Of a DNA stretch of 64,000 nucleotides, positions 23,964-34,670 are shown piece by piece. The DNA is from Siphonodentalium dalli. Taxonomy: Eukaryota > Mollusca > Scaphopoda > Gadilida > Siphonodentaliidae. Every line of letters begins with the position of its first letter. Position 1 is the first letter of the stretch. A program made the position numbers and the translations under genes. The notes under the pieces were generated by a model that saw only the letters and a program-made list of their open reading frames with translations, ran no database searches and had not been told where the DNA came from. The stretch is from the NCBI GenBank assembly GCA_032622095.1, contig CP136061.1:216348373-216412372 (forward strand). The letters are read 5' to 3'.

Positions 23964-24505
23964 ATAGCCGATGAGCCCGACGTTGTCCGGGCTATTCAAA
24001 AACCAAATTTCAAGTCGATAGCTCTACCCAGCCCGACGATTTCAAGTCGATAGCTCTATCCGTTTCCAAGATCTGGTCTGCGCATGCGCGAAGCTGGCGT
24101 CGCACGGACTCGGCGACCCGATAAAATTCGTATCCGGGGCAAGATACATTCACATACCAAATTTCAAGTCGATAGCTCTACCCGTTTCCGAGATCCGGTC
24201 TGCGCATGCGCGAAGCTGGCGTCGCACGGGCTCGCCGACCCGATAAAATTTGTATCCGGGGCAAGATACATGCACATAGCAAATTTCAAGTCGATAGCTC
24301 TACACGTTTCCGAGATCTCGTCTGTGCATGCGCGAAGCGGGCGCCGCGCGGGCTCGACAATACGACAACGTCCACCGCCTGGTCAAACTACACACACCTA
24401 CCAAGTTTCGTCCCGATCGGTCGAGAATCGTAGATTTGTATAAATGACAAACATACATACAAACATACAGACAGACAGAGGTCTTCAAAATATACATGAG
24501 ATTGG
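23964..24505. repeat. 122-bp tandem array, copy 2
   Basis: Repeats the organisation of the preceding array with the same head and the same diverged last unit and tail ('gaggtcttcaaaatata'), but with two normal units in place of three. TGCGCATGCGC occurs at 24,079 and 24,201; the last unit has TGTGCATGCGC, as in copy 1. This indicates duplication of a whole element plus change in internal unit number. Confidence 0.9.
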
Positions 24506-25499
24506 GAAGCATACATCATACACGCGTAAGATTTCATGGAAATACGCAACATTTTTTTTTAATTTGATGTCGATATTGGTACTGTATATCAGTTTAAGAC
24601 GTTTACTCAAAACGGGTCCTTTTCAACCATTCATTTAAAAACATCCATGCATCGATTCGTTTATACCTCATACCCACTATTTAACTAGAATAGATATGCA
24701 CACTTCAATGCATAGAGATGCCGATATTGCCCACCCCTATACACACACAAGGCAATGACCATAAACGCTATACACACAAAACTATCCGTTGGGTTTTATC
24801 ACAGTTTTATAGATAAACATAATGGACTCTGGATAAGGTTACAATTAGTGTTCTATATGTCATAATGATGGGCCCGTGATCAGACAGCATTAAGAGATAT
24901 AAATGGTAATAGTGGGCTCGATAGGCGTATACGGTCCACACTTACGTATCTATAGATGGTAAAGAATTTCCGTCATTACGTATTTATATCTGATAAGTCT
25001 ATGCGGATCGGGTGGCCATGTGCACTTAAAGGCCCACTTAATTTTCGAGTCTCCGATTATTTTTGTATAGTGACTTGATATACTGTTTTAATAACAATCT
25101 ATGACATAAAATATGATTAAAATACTATAATTCATTACTATTTGAAACATCTGTGTCTCAGAAGATGCCCACAGAGAAATAGAAAACTGCTGAAGACTCC
25201 CCCCCCCCCTGGCACCCAGAATGCAACAGAATTCAAACGTTTTCAATGAAAGGGGAAGAACTCAATCTTTAATATATAGAGTTATTCCCCCTGCATTGAA
25301 AATAATACTGAGTTTTACTTCAATCTTGATGACAAAACGCGTTGGCAACTCAAAAAAAAAAACATGTCCACAGTTTATGACACCGGATAAGTTGATAATA
25401 CAATGTTTTGGAGCTTCCTCTTTCAAATGGTACCGTATGTATAATATGGCATCTATTTTATATAAAGTAATCTGGGGGTTCGAAAATTAAGTGGACCTT
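24506..25499. other. Gene-free stretch with an 11-nt poly(C)
   Basis: Nothing recognised apart from C11 at 25,199-25,209. Confidence 0.4.
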
Positions 25500-25549
25500 T
25501 AACCCGTTCTTTAATAGATATGTATACAGGTGTATTAAAGAACGGGTTA
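25500..25549. repeat. Perfect 17-bp stem hairpin
   Basis: TAACCCGTTCTTTAATA (25,500-25,516) is exactly inverted at 25,533-25,549, with a 16-nt loop. Purpose unknown; possibly a remnant of a foldback element. Confidence 0.75.
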
Positions 25550-25604
25550 TTTGCACATGACTTGTGTGAGCCTCCAAGCTGTGCATATATCCCGTCGGGG
25601 AATT

Positions 25605-26803
25605 CCCCCCCCCCCCCCCCCGCCCCCAAAAAATAAGTCATTGCGGAATCGCAAAGTTTCACAAAGCTAATTAAAAAGTCACCCTGAATGCATACGATAA
25701 ACTGTAGGTTTTGCGAAGTATATCGATTGCATCTATATATAATTTAAATTCCTTATGCATTCTATAACCGTATACTTGCACTCAAAATAACTAAAATTCT
25801 TTTATAATTTGGACCAAAATCTGCTCGCAATGTGACTGTCGACGGAAACAGTTTACAAACGGATGCTACTCCAAATCTTTGACTTTTGCCTATGGGTTGG
25901 GTATATAATCTAGGAATTTTAAATAAAATTAATAATAAAAATAATAATATAAAAATACCAAACAAATTGTTTGCAACGAAATAAGCCGACATGTGCATGG
26001 CCAGGTCGATCCATCCTATATACCGGTAGGCCTTTGTATGATGGATATGAAATATTAATGAGCCCCGTGCATGTATAATTGCTGGGTCCGATATTTACCG
26101 CTGTTGTTTGATATTATGTCAGATTTGACACACTGGTGTTTAATTATTGCACTCGTGTTAATTTCCCCACGGGGTAATCTAGAGGCCACAATGGAGAACT
26201 GTATATATTCATCTCATATGCACGGCAATAGGTCAGGGTGGTCAGCTTCAGAAATAATTACATAACATGCAGAGGGGGGTAATAATCACCGATCTACTGG
26301 CGGTGGAATTGAACTAATGACGAAAATAAACACTCGTGAAGTCAGCTTACGCCTAATTGGCCCACAGGGACAGGGGATCGTGGGTGGATAAGTCCCACTG
26401 TTTAAACAGAAAGGGATCAAAATACGCCAATGGCTGATACCATATGACAGACATCGGATGTTTCTGCCAAATAGCTGACAAGTCTTAATGTCGTAATGAG
26501 CTATAGATGTTAATTGTCATGTGGATGGCATGCATTCACTGAGTGCATAACAGAGCAAAAGCTGTCACTGTCATCTAATGAGGAAATCAGTGGGCACACA
26601 TGCAGCGGCTTTCAGAATATTCTGCCGGGTATACACACAGCTTGTGTTAAAAGTGCATGCATGGGAATGGATACGTGGGTTCTCAGTATTATGCGCGTGA
26701 ACAAATTATGCATATATATTATCAAAATGACGATCTTTGCACTCACGTGACCCAATTTAACTTAGCCCCGTGTATTTACTTCATTTATGGGTATATCTTA
26801 TAT
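25605..26803. other. Poly(C) run then gene-free stretch
   Basis: C17 at 25,605-25,621 is followed by 'cgccccc'. The rest has only short open frames with no motif. Confidence 0.4.
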
Positions 26804-26807
26804 TTAA

Positions 26808-27287
26808 AGGTACTCAATCCGATCAGAGGGTCCCCATCTCAACAGATTCCAACAACAACAATCCGATCAGAGGGTCCTATATTACTATTTATTTGGCTTT
26901 GGGGGTAACAAATATTTGATTCGAGTCGAGGAACCCATCAAACAAAGCTCACAGTTATTAGATATTGATTTTTTGAAATTTGTTATTTTCTCGAGATGAG
27001 TACTAATAATTGCGTTAAATTTCGTAATCTGCTCGAGATGTGTACACCAAAACACTATTCAAACAGACAAGGATGGATAACTCTAAAATCAAGTGGTAAA
27101 AAAAACGCAATTTTGACTGTGTTCTGGGCCAGAAAGTATTCCCGATAATGAAAAATAATAGATTTCTAAAATCGATATCTAACAAATCTGAGCTTTGATG
27201 GGTGATTCCTCGACTCGAATCAAATATTTTTGACCTCCGAAGCCATTGAAATAGTAATTGAGAGGAGTTTTATCGGATTGAGTACCT
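26808..27287. mobile_element. TTAA-flanked foldback MITE, copy 1 (480 bp)
   Basis: Ends AGGTACTCAATCCGAT / ATCGGATTGAGTACCT, flanked by TTAA on both sides (26,804-26,807 and 27,288-27,291). Long imperfect inner arms: 'tttgattcgagtcgaggaac' plus 'ccatcaaacaaagctcacag' mirrors 'ctgagctttgatgggt' and 'cctcgactcgaatcaaata'. TTAA duplication fits piggyBac or Kolobok mobilisation. No transposase. Confidence 0.85.
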
Positions 27288-27544
27288 TTAATTTGTTTCG
27301 GATGTTAAAGACGTATTACGGACTTGTTCGAGTTCGTGAAACTGATGTTAGTATTCAGACGTTATACCAACCTGGATAATGTAACATTCTACTAACATCG
27401 CCGAAAATTTCAAAGAAATCGACCATACGACTCAGTAGAAACCATCGTCAAAATTACGCTCAATTGTAAATATTTACATCTGGATTAGGGACGCAACAAT
27501 CGGCGACAAACAAACACAAATGATTTCAGCCATCCAGATTCAGT

Positions 27545-27690
27545 GCATTTAATTTATATATCAGAATGCCGGTGTGTGTTGGCTATTGGGATTAATATTC
27601 GTGAAAAGAACAACTTTGAGCAAGATATATAATTCTCCATTTCTATTGGATCACCATATATACCGGAGTGTTTCACATCACTTTAACATT
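27545..27690. repeat. Repeat shared with 7,517-7,660
   Basis: See the partner copy: same words in the same order ('gggattaatattc', 'aactttgagcaagata', 'gtgtttcacatcactttaac'). Confidence 0.65.
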
Positions 27691-28114
27691 AACGAGAAAT
27701 AAAAGTGGTCGCATACCATGCGGGTCTCTTAGATTGCCATTAAAGTAAAGAGGTGTACTCAATTATGATAATGAGATCATGAATGTGTCGTTTGTCTCTG
27801 TGGGAAAGCATGCATGGTCGACTTAACTTTATTTTATACATTTATCAGAGAGAATATAGAGGATCACCACCGAGTTATATTGGGATACAAGATTTTATGA
27901 AACGAGTTTGATAAATTCTTATATCCCAACATAACGATTTGAAGATATGTTATATCAGTGGGAGTTATTGTCACGACAACTCCATCCACGCGTATACAGT
28001 TGAGTTGGGGATAGTGAGGCGAAGTACTTTCCTTTCTTCTCATTCCAGAAAAAGTCACACAAATTCAAGATGACGCCCAAAACAGCGACCAGAAATTGAA
28101 AAAATCATCAAAAA

Positions 28115-28720
28115 CCCCTTTTTGCCCAACTTTACTTTGTAAAGTTTGAGCTACTGTCATGGGTTGGTATCCGTCGTCCGTGCATGCGTACGTATTACAC
28201 GAGCATGCACATATACGTACGTCCGTTAGCACGGGCTACAGGTCGTAACGTTGGTCGAATCATTATGAAATGTGTCTTGACTGTTGAAATTGACATGCAG
28301 ATGGGAAACGAGTCATTTTGGGATAATTCGGCACACACACACAAAAACATGGCCGCCAGTGGCCATCTTGGATTTCAAACTTCAATCCATTGGCACGGCT
28401 ACAGGCCATACCGTTCGGGATCATCGTTACATTTGCCATGTACGTTGATGTTTATCATGGAAGTTGACATTGACATGTAGATGGGAGCGAGTCATGTTGG
28501 GGGTCATTCGGTCAAAAACATGGTCGCCAGATTTCAATTTAGAATCCATTGACATTACATGCAGTCCGCAGTTATCGGAGAATTGCTTAGGACCACCTTT
28601 AGAACCTTTAGATGGGAGCTATCGAATTTGATCTATTTTCGGCAGCCATCTTAGATTTTAGTCTCTGCATGACTAAATTCTTTGGTACACCATACAGCCC
28701 ACATCCCTGATACGATCAAC
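28115..28720 (-). repeat. Family C repeat in reverse orientation
   Basis: Minus-strand family C units: 'acatggccgccagtggccat' then 'cttggatttcaa', 'acgggctacaggtcgtaac', 'cattatgaaat' and the opening 'aactttactttgtaaagttt' plus 'gagctac'. About four units. Confidence 0.75.
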
Positions 28721-28788
28721 ACCAAACTAAAAAATGACGGTAATAAACTGTCAATATTGTGAAAGTTACCCGTTTTATTCCATAAAAA

Positions 28789-29228
28789 CTATGGGAGGCC
28801 AAATTCACATTTAATAGCCAATTACACTTAAGCATAACGCATTATGCTTAAGAGTAATGCATTTATGCATATGCGTAAGCGTAATTCGTTACGCTTAATC
28901 ATAATTTAATTATGCTTAATCATATAATTTCATTTTGCTTATGCATAATGGCATTACGATTAAGCATATAATGCCATTACGCTTAAGCGTAATTAAGATT
29001 TCCATTACACTTAAGCATAAAAACTCCCCTGGAGCTGAAATGGATGCAACCAATTACTGATGCTAGTAACCTTTGATATATATTTACCTTAGATGTTACA
29101 ATTATATGTAAGATAGTAAGGCTGTGGAAACCTATGAATTTAGTTGTGAGTAAGGCAATTAGGCTTAAGTGTATTACATTTTGGCTTAAGCGTAATTAGC
29201 TATTAAATGTGAATATGTCCTCACATAG
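28789..29228. mobile_element. Palindromic-word element 3 (CGCTTAAGCG words)
   Basis: Left end CTATGGGAGGCCAAATTCAC continuing 'atttaatag'; right end 'ctattaaatgtgaatatgtc' plus 'ctcacatag' is its inverse with three mismatches over 29 bp. The interior (28,818-29,012 and again 29,160-29,195) is variants of AATTACGCTTAAGCGTAATT joined at random phase, with a non-palindromic segment at about 29,030-29,150. Possible AAAA duplication at the borders. Confidence 0.75.
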
Positions 29229-29633
29229 AAAACATTATATTTGTTCTGAACTTCGCAAAAGTTGTCAACTGAAAGTGGTATAATTAATAGTTCATTGTTG
29301 GCAAGCGTCATGCAATATTATGGGATGTAAACGAGAAAGATTTATACGCTCGATTGCTTTCAGAAGACAATCTCTATATATCGTTAACAAATATTTGGCG
29401 ATATGATGGTATCGATATCTCTTAAATTGGGGTAACTATATTCAAGAAATAACTTGAAGATGGATTGGGGTCATTGGATTTTTATCGGCAGAGTAAGTAA
29501 ACAAAGTATTTGAATCCCGAGGGGATTCACACGAACCTTGTTTAATTACTCCAGCTGTCAAAACCAATTACCCCAAATCGATCTTCAAGTAATTTCTTAT
29601 ATATCATATACCAACTCGTTTTAATAGAAATAA

Positions 29634-30090
29634 AGGTACTCAATCCGATCAGACGGTCCCCATACCATCAAACTACAACAACAACATTACTTCAAAATAC
29701 GCTTATAGTTATCACAATCGATTTATTGCAACAAAATAATGCCAACCACTGTCAACTATGGTATCAAATTTCACAAAACTTGTTATTTATAAACATTTTG
29801 TTCAACAAAATATGTCCGTATTATCACTAAAGTATCACGAAATTTGATCGTATTACCACTTGATTTTACAGTTATCCATCTTCATCCGCAATTTTGTCCG
29901 AGACCTTCCGTTTGACCACGTATCTTTGGGCCACATATTATTACACATCTCGAGAAATAACAAACTTCAAAAATCGATATCTGATCACTCTGAGCTTTGA
30001 TGGATGGGTTCCTCGACTTTAATCAAATATTTTTTACCCCCGAAGCCAAAGAAATAGTAATTTAGGAACGTCTGTTCGGATTGAGTACCT
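29634..30090. mobile_element. GGTACTCAATCC foldback MITE, copy 2 (457 bp)
   Basis: Ends AGGTACTCAATCCGATCAGA and GGATTGAGTACCT. Inner arms as in copy 1 but diverged. The flanks read ATAA and TTTT, so the TTAA duplication is not preserved. This subfamily matches the fragments at 7,364 and 31,250. Confidence 0.75.
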
Positions 30091-30094
30091 TTTT

Positions 30095-31244
30095 CAAAAC
30101 TACCAAAACAATTGTAAGTAACATATTGTTCAAACTCCAACACGCAGCGAGTGCGTGCGCATGCGCATGCGTATGATCGGCTTGAAGTGATGTAGGTGGT
30201 TCGTCGCATTTTATGTATGAAGTGGAGACTGCAGTTATTGGTTGATAAACCTCGGAAACGTTCGTGTATATAGTATGGCGATTTGTAATGACTCTTATCT
30301 TCGGGCGCTATAATTGTGTGAATAAGAGGGTTTGTGATTATCTATATCTGTGTTTGCGAATGTCTGTCTGTCTGTGTTCTATATACCATCTATAGATGAC
30401 ACTAAAGGGGTCTATAACAGGGGTACCCTTTTGCGAGGAAGATAATGGTGCGGGTGAGAATTTTCTAAAGTGACGCTGTTGTTTTCAGGGGCAGAAAATG
30501 GGAGGGGCAGTAAACAATTCTGACGCCGATTCCCGCCAAACTTATAGACATAATCGTCTCCATGACATGAGGAATCTATTGACTATTGGTGTGTTTAAAG
30601 ATTCGAGTCAGTGGGGGGGGGGGGGGCATGGAAGGGGAGAAGGCCACCAACATTGATAAAGATATTTTTAGCTTCTCCATGATACAAGGAATCTAATCGT
30701 ATGACTTAAAGACGCCAAATTGGTGTCGTTTGATTTGAGGAACGGGGACGCACTAAATTTGATAATAATTGGTTTAGTCGCCGATTACCACGGTGCATGT
30801 ATACCAGATGGATGGGTAACATACTAATTAAGTATGCATATGTTCTCTCTATAAATATAATATTGACCCCGGTTTGCCCCTCACCTGCTTCAGTTAATTA
30901 AAGGTATATATATGTACATATAATATAACTCCATCAATCACTTATATATAAGTAACCAGATGGGATTGCGCATATACTATATATCCCCCGAATATTCATA
31001 TATGATTGGTATATCAAACTGGTGCACATTTACATATAACTATATATACTGTAGGCAGTATGGTAGATATATGCATGCAGTGCACGTATTCTAAAATAGA
31101 TTTTTATCGTGACGCTCGTGTCACCGTGGACCAGGCCACATCCAATGTTTATGACAGTTTATATAAATACAGTTAATGACGCTGAGATTCCTGACAACTA
31201 TAACAATGTGTATTTTTTGCTTGCAATGTTATGGAAATGAATCT
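30095..31244. other. Gene-free stretch
   Basis: Poly(G)14 at 30,613-30,626 and a TGCGCATGCGCATGCG word near 30,155 are the only notable items. Confidence 0.4.
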
Positions 31245-31249
31245 TAAAG

Positions 31250-31345
31250 GTGCTCAATCCGATTCGATGGTCCCCATATAATCAGATTCCAACAACAACA
31301 TTTTTTATAAGCAGCTTCAGCTATCAGAATCGATTAAAGCTTTTG
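31250..31345. repeat. 5'-end fragment of the GGTACTCAATCC MITE
   Basis: 'aaaggtgctcaatccgatt', 'ggtccccatataatcagatt' and 'ccaacaacaac' followed by 'gcagcttcag' match the element at 29,634. The partner terminus is absent. Confidence 0.65.
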
Positions 31346-31482
31346 TTGTAAATTCGGTTACTTATCAAGTCACCGTTGGCATTTCACTCATGCAGGCTAC
31401 GAACAACAAATTAACGAGATACGGAACTAGTATATACGTTAACTAAATATACTGTGAGGGTCCCTATATGTATGCATTATAG

Positions 31483-32139
31483 CTCAGTAGCTCACCGTAT
31501 ACTAACAATGCTATAGTTGAAGGATCAGAATTAGCTAAAAATGTATTCCTTCTACTCAGGTATATCAATGATGGTGATGCCATACTACAAAACAAGATTA
31601 AATGGATTTCGTTTATCAAAGAAACTCTGCGAGAAGTAAATATGGAAAGTGCGTGGCAGAATCAGTCACCACTAAGCAAGACAGACATGAAACACATGAA
31701 AGCGAAATTAATAGAGCAACACACATGTTGCCTCTTCGGCAATCTAAATATGTCTATTTCAAGCCGTGCCATATTTTATCGAAACATAAAGGATTCTGTC
31801 AGATTGAGCCGATACTTAGTATATATGCCATCTCATCTATCTACGTATTTACTGAAATTTAGAACAGCCAATCACAGACTACCGGTAGAGCAATGCAGAT
31901 GGAATAAAAGTACATGTAAAGACACGAAATGCCCGTTATGTGGCGAAAATGTATGTGATGAATACCATTTTGTTATTTTGTGTACTGAACTCAACGATCT
32001 GCGAGAAACCTATATACCGAAGTATTACTGGGAAAACCCTAACAGAAATAAATTCTACAGACTGCTGTCACTGCTTAACATAAGTATATTGAAAAGAGTG
32101 AGCATTTTCTTAAAATTAGCATTTATAAAGTTACCATGA
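31483..32139 (+). pseudogene. 3' tail of a non-LTR retrotransposon reverse transcriptase ORF
   Basis: An open frame of about 218 codons with no upstream catalytic domain. It shows the signature of the C-terminal region that follows the reverse transcriptase domain in many invertebrate jockey/CR1-like LINE polyproteins. There is an 'LLKFRTANHRLPVE..RW' segment (FR.G-.H.LP.E.GRW in relatives), a zinc-binding C-P-L-C-G-E-N-V-C-D-E-Y-H-F-V-I-L-C stretch (CxxC..HxxxxC), then 'YIPKYYW..PN..KFYRLL'. The stop TGA is at 32,137-32,139. The frame is open from a stop at 31,480 and lacks the YADD core, so this is a 5'-truncated copy, the usual product of incomplete target-primed reverse transcription. No poly(A) tail is obvious; AT-rich palindromes follow. 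The family assignment is from recalled pattern and not from a search. Confidence 0.8.
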
Positions 32140-32142
32140 AGC

Positions 32143-33387
32143 AAGTATTACATTATATTATATATAATGTAAATATTATATGAAACCATTTCAGAAAACA
32201 TATTCCCAAATGTATTAGCATTATTTGTATTTATTATCAATATCATATAATATGATGAACTCATTTATTGATATATATGTATGTTGTGTATTGTTTGTAT
32301 AATGTTGTGTACATAAGTTGTATGGCATGTTGCAACTTAGATGTTGACTTTGCTAATAAACAATTCAATTCCGAAAAAACAATCACCTGTTGTTTTGCAA
32401 CATAATGGTTTTCCAAATTGTCTCCGAGGACAAGCTGTGCTGTTTTAGTTCGTTCCAATGGGGACGTACAAATTTGCTATTTACATAACTTTGTATATAT
32501 GTGGTCGAAAGTTAATATTTTGACAGGGGCGCTGGGCGCATTATAGCACTGAATCAATTTGAGAAGTGTCAATCGTTGTGTAACGTTATAAGCTGACAGC
32601 GTGGAGTTTCATGTCGGACTTCTAAAGGAGCCGCCTGTGAGTGCAAGGTGATAATTGGATAATTAGCAAACATGTAATGTACCTGCTTGCATGAGGTTTG
32701 TTGACCAGCCATATATGGCCATCGAATAATAGGCGAGTAAACGGTACAAGTTCAGGCGTGCATGGTATACAAAGGACAGATTGCGTGATATTGCATAATC
32801 TTATTATCCGTGGAGACACTGTGGAACCAGTCATTATGGTAATGCAGTTTGTTCACCCTGACCCGTAGTGTACGTGGACTCCAAAGGCCAAGAAATAATT
32901 TACCAGTATATATTTACCAGTATAGCTCATGCATGTCAGAGTTATGGAGGCACGGACTCAGTTTGAGTGTTCATTGCTTCATATATATTTGCTTAACTCA
33001 GTGAGCGTGAACATATTCTCATTTCTTATCGAAATGGCATGGTACATTGAAATATCAGCATTATATATAGTATATATAGAACCGCCACTTTATATATACA
33101 CGCAGTACATGACCACGGGAGCTAAATGTGTCTATTCTGAGATATCGGTTAATGAATTTCTATAGTTCAGATTGCTTTGGACTGCATGCATCCCAATGTC
33201 ATTATATTGGCTTTCATTAACATATAATATGATTTGTTTTATATCTGGGGAATACAAATGTGTTTATATCAAAGTATTCAGCTGAAATGCATTCGATTTT
33301 GTTGCATGTGCACTGAACGTGGCACAAAGTTCATCCAAGATTGAGACATGCACGCTCTGAGTATCTGCATGAGATTGAATAAAATTA
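32143..33387. other. Gene-free stretch
   Basis: AT-rich; no recognised feature. Confidence 0.4.
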
Positions 33388-33395
33388 GTGTAAAA

Positions 33396-33596
33396 TACAG
33401 GGGACTGTAACGCGCTCCGCTGCCCGCCCCCTTTTGCGCTGCCCATATACGCGCCTGCTTCACGTTAATGGTAGTATAATAAGGACCCTATTGTACTACC
33501 GCTAACGTGAAGCAGGCGCGTATACATATAGAAGCGGCGTATATATGAGCAGCGCAAATGGGGGGCGGGCAGCGGAGCGCGTTACAGGCCCCTGTG
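33396..33596. mobile_element. hAT-like foldback MITE with 8-bp duplication
   Basis: The ends TACAGGGGACTGTAACGCGC and, inverted, CACAGGGGCCTGTAACGCGC continue as arms of about 75-80 bp ('tccgctgcccgccccc', 'cgcgcctgcttcacgtta', 'ggtagtaca') around a ~15-bp centre near 33,478-33,492. GTGTAAAA lies immediately outside both ends (33,388-33,395 and 33,597-33,604). Eight-base duplications and CAGGGG-type ends are hAT features. Non-coding and GC-rich, and it sits just upstream of a GC-rich frameshifted ORF. Confidence 0.8.
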
Positions 33597-33816
33597 GTGT
33601 AAAACGTCATTGAAAAGCTCGCAAACAAAATGGATATTGTAGATACTCTGGCAGCGAGTGGAGCGAACCAGTCATTATTGCTTTGGCTGCATTAGTTCCT
33701 CTCTGTCAGAGCGTTGGCACGAGTGAGTTGTGCGGACTGTAACCTTTATTGGGAGCATCCGTCCTCGTGCTAATGCCGGCGAGTGAGACGGTTTTTGATT
33801 AGGCTTAGGTCGGACA

Positions 33817-34670
33817 ATGGAGCTAATCCCTGACGCCGCGTTGGCTGCAATGCAAAGATCTCAAATAGTGGACACTGTTAGTTGGAATCTCCAATCTAAC
33901 AGGGGCTATTTGGTTCGTTGCGTTGAATTCCGGACAGAGGATGCTGGTATCCAGAGATCTTCTACCCGGAGCAGGAACACCGAGACCAGCCGTGACTTGA
34001 AGAAGGGGCCTCCAAAGAAAAAGACACCAGCTATAGACGGAGAAGGGACGCCGCCAGACGGGCAAAGTGGAAGAAGAAGATGTGGGTGACCGTTGATCGA
34101 CCGGTCACCCCTCCCCGTGTGGTTCAGCCGTCCAGTGTCATATCCGGCAGGTCGAAGTTGTCTGAGAGACGCCCAGACGACTCGACCTGCATGGAGACTG
34201 ACGACATTGTACCAGCCAGCAGGGATCTGCCGGAGGTCCCTGCTGTCGTCATCGAAGCAAGCGGAAACAGGGACGTGGACACCACCCCAGATGTTCCTGC
34301 CGCCAGCTTTGAGGTGGAGTTGGACAGCTTGCCACCACGGACACCGGAATTTCATCTCATCCCGGTGTCTCCCAGCTCTACCACCAGCAACAACAACATC
34401 AGCACATACACCACCCGTTCTGTAGAAGAGTTATTCGCAGACGCCAGAATACTCATGGCAGAAGTCGCGGCTGAAAAAGCAGAAAACTTAAAGAGAAGAC
34501 AAGAGCACGAACAATGGCAGAAAGAATTCGATCAGCGGCAGACAGAACGGGAAGAAGTACAAGCCATTTGCGACGCAGCAGCAGATTCTGCGATCCAACA
34601 AATTCGTCAACAACAGCAGCAAACAGAACTTCAACAAAGGAAAAAAAAGAAAGCAAAGAAGAAAAAATAA
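33817..34670 (+). pseudogene. Frameshifted ORF, probably retroelement-associated
   Basis: Two overlapping frames look like one broken gene. The first (33,817-34,089; start context ACAATGG) ends in a Lys/Pro-rich stretch KKGPPKKKTP. At about 34,029 the other frame picks up with the very basic SYRRRRDAARRAKWKKK and runs to TAA at 34,668-34,670. That second part is Pro/Ser/Thr-rich, then a Glu/Gln-rich coiled-coil-like region (VAAEKAENLKRRQEHEQWQK onward), a poly-Gln tract and a Lys-rich end. Continuity of the basic region across the frames implies a single-base indel near 34,029. Base composition is GC-richer than the surroundings. Basic RRDxxRRxxW stretches of this kind recur, as I recall, in multi-copy unclassified invertebrate proteins linked to retroelements, so a Gag/ORF1-like role is a guess. 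A bona fide host gene is the alternative. Confidence 0.55.

Noticed and set aside
23055-24443. Many overlapping frames of 75-132 codons on both strands (MREAGVARARRPDKI-type)
   Set aside because: They arise from the stop-poor 122-bp tandem unit cycling through all frames.
16730-24505. CRISPR-like regular spacing
   Set aside because: Units are long, contiguous and degenerate with no unique spacers; eukaryotic tandem repeats.
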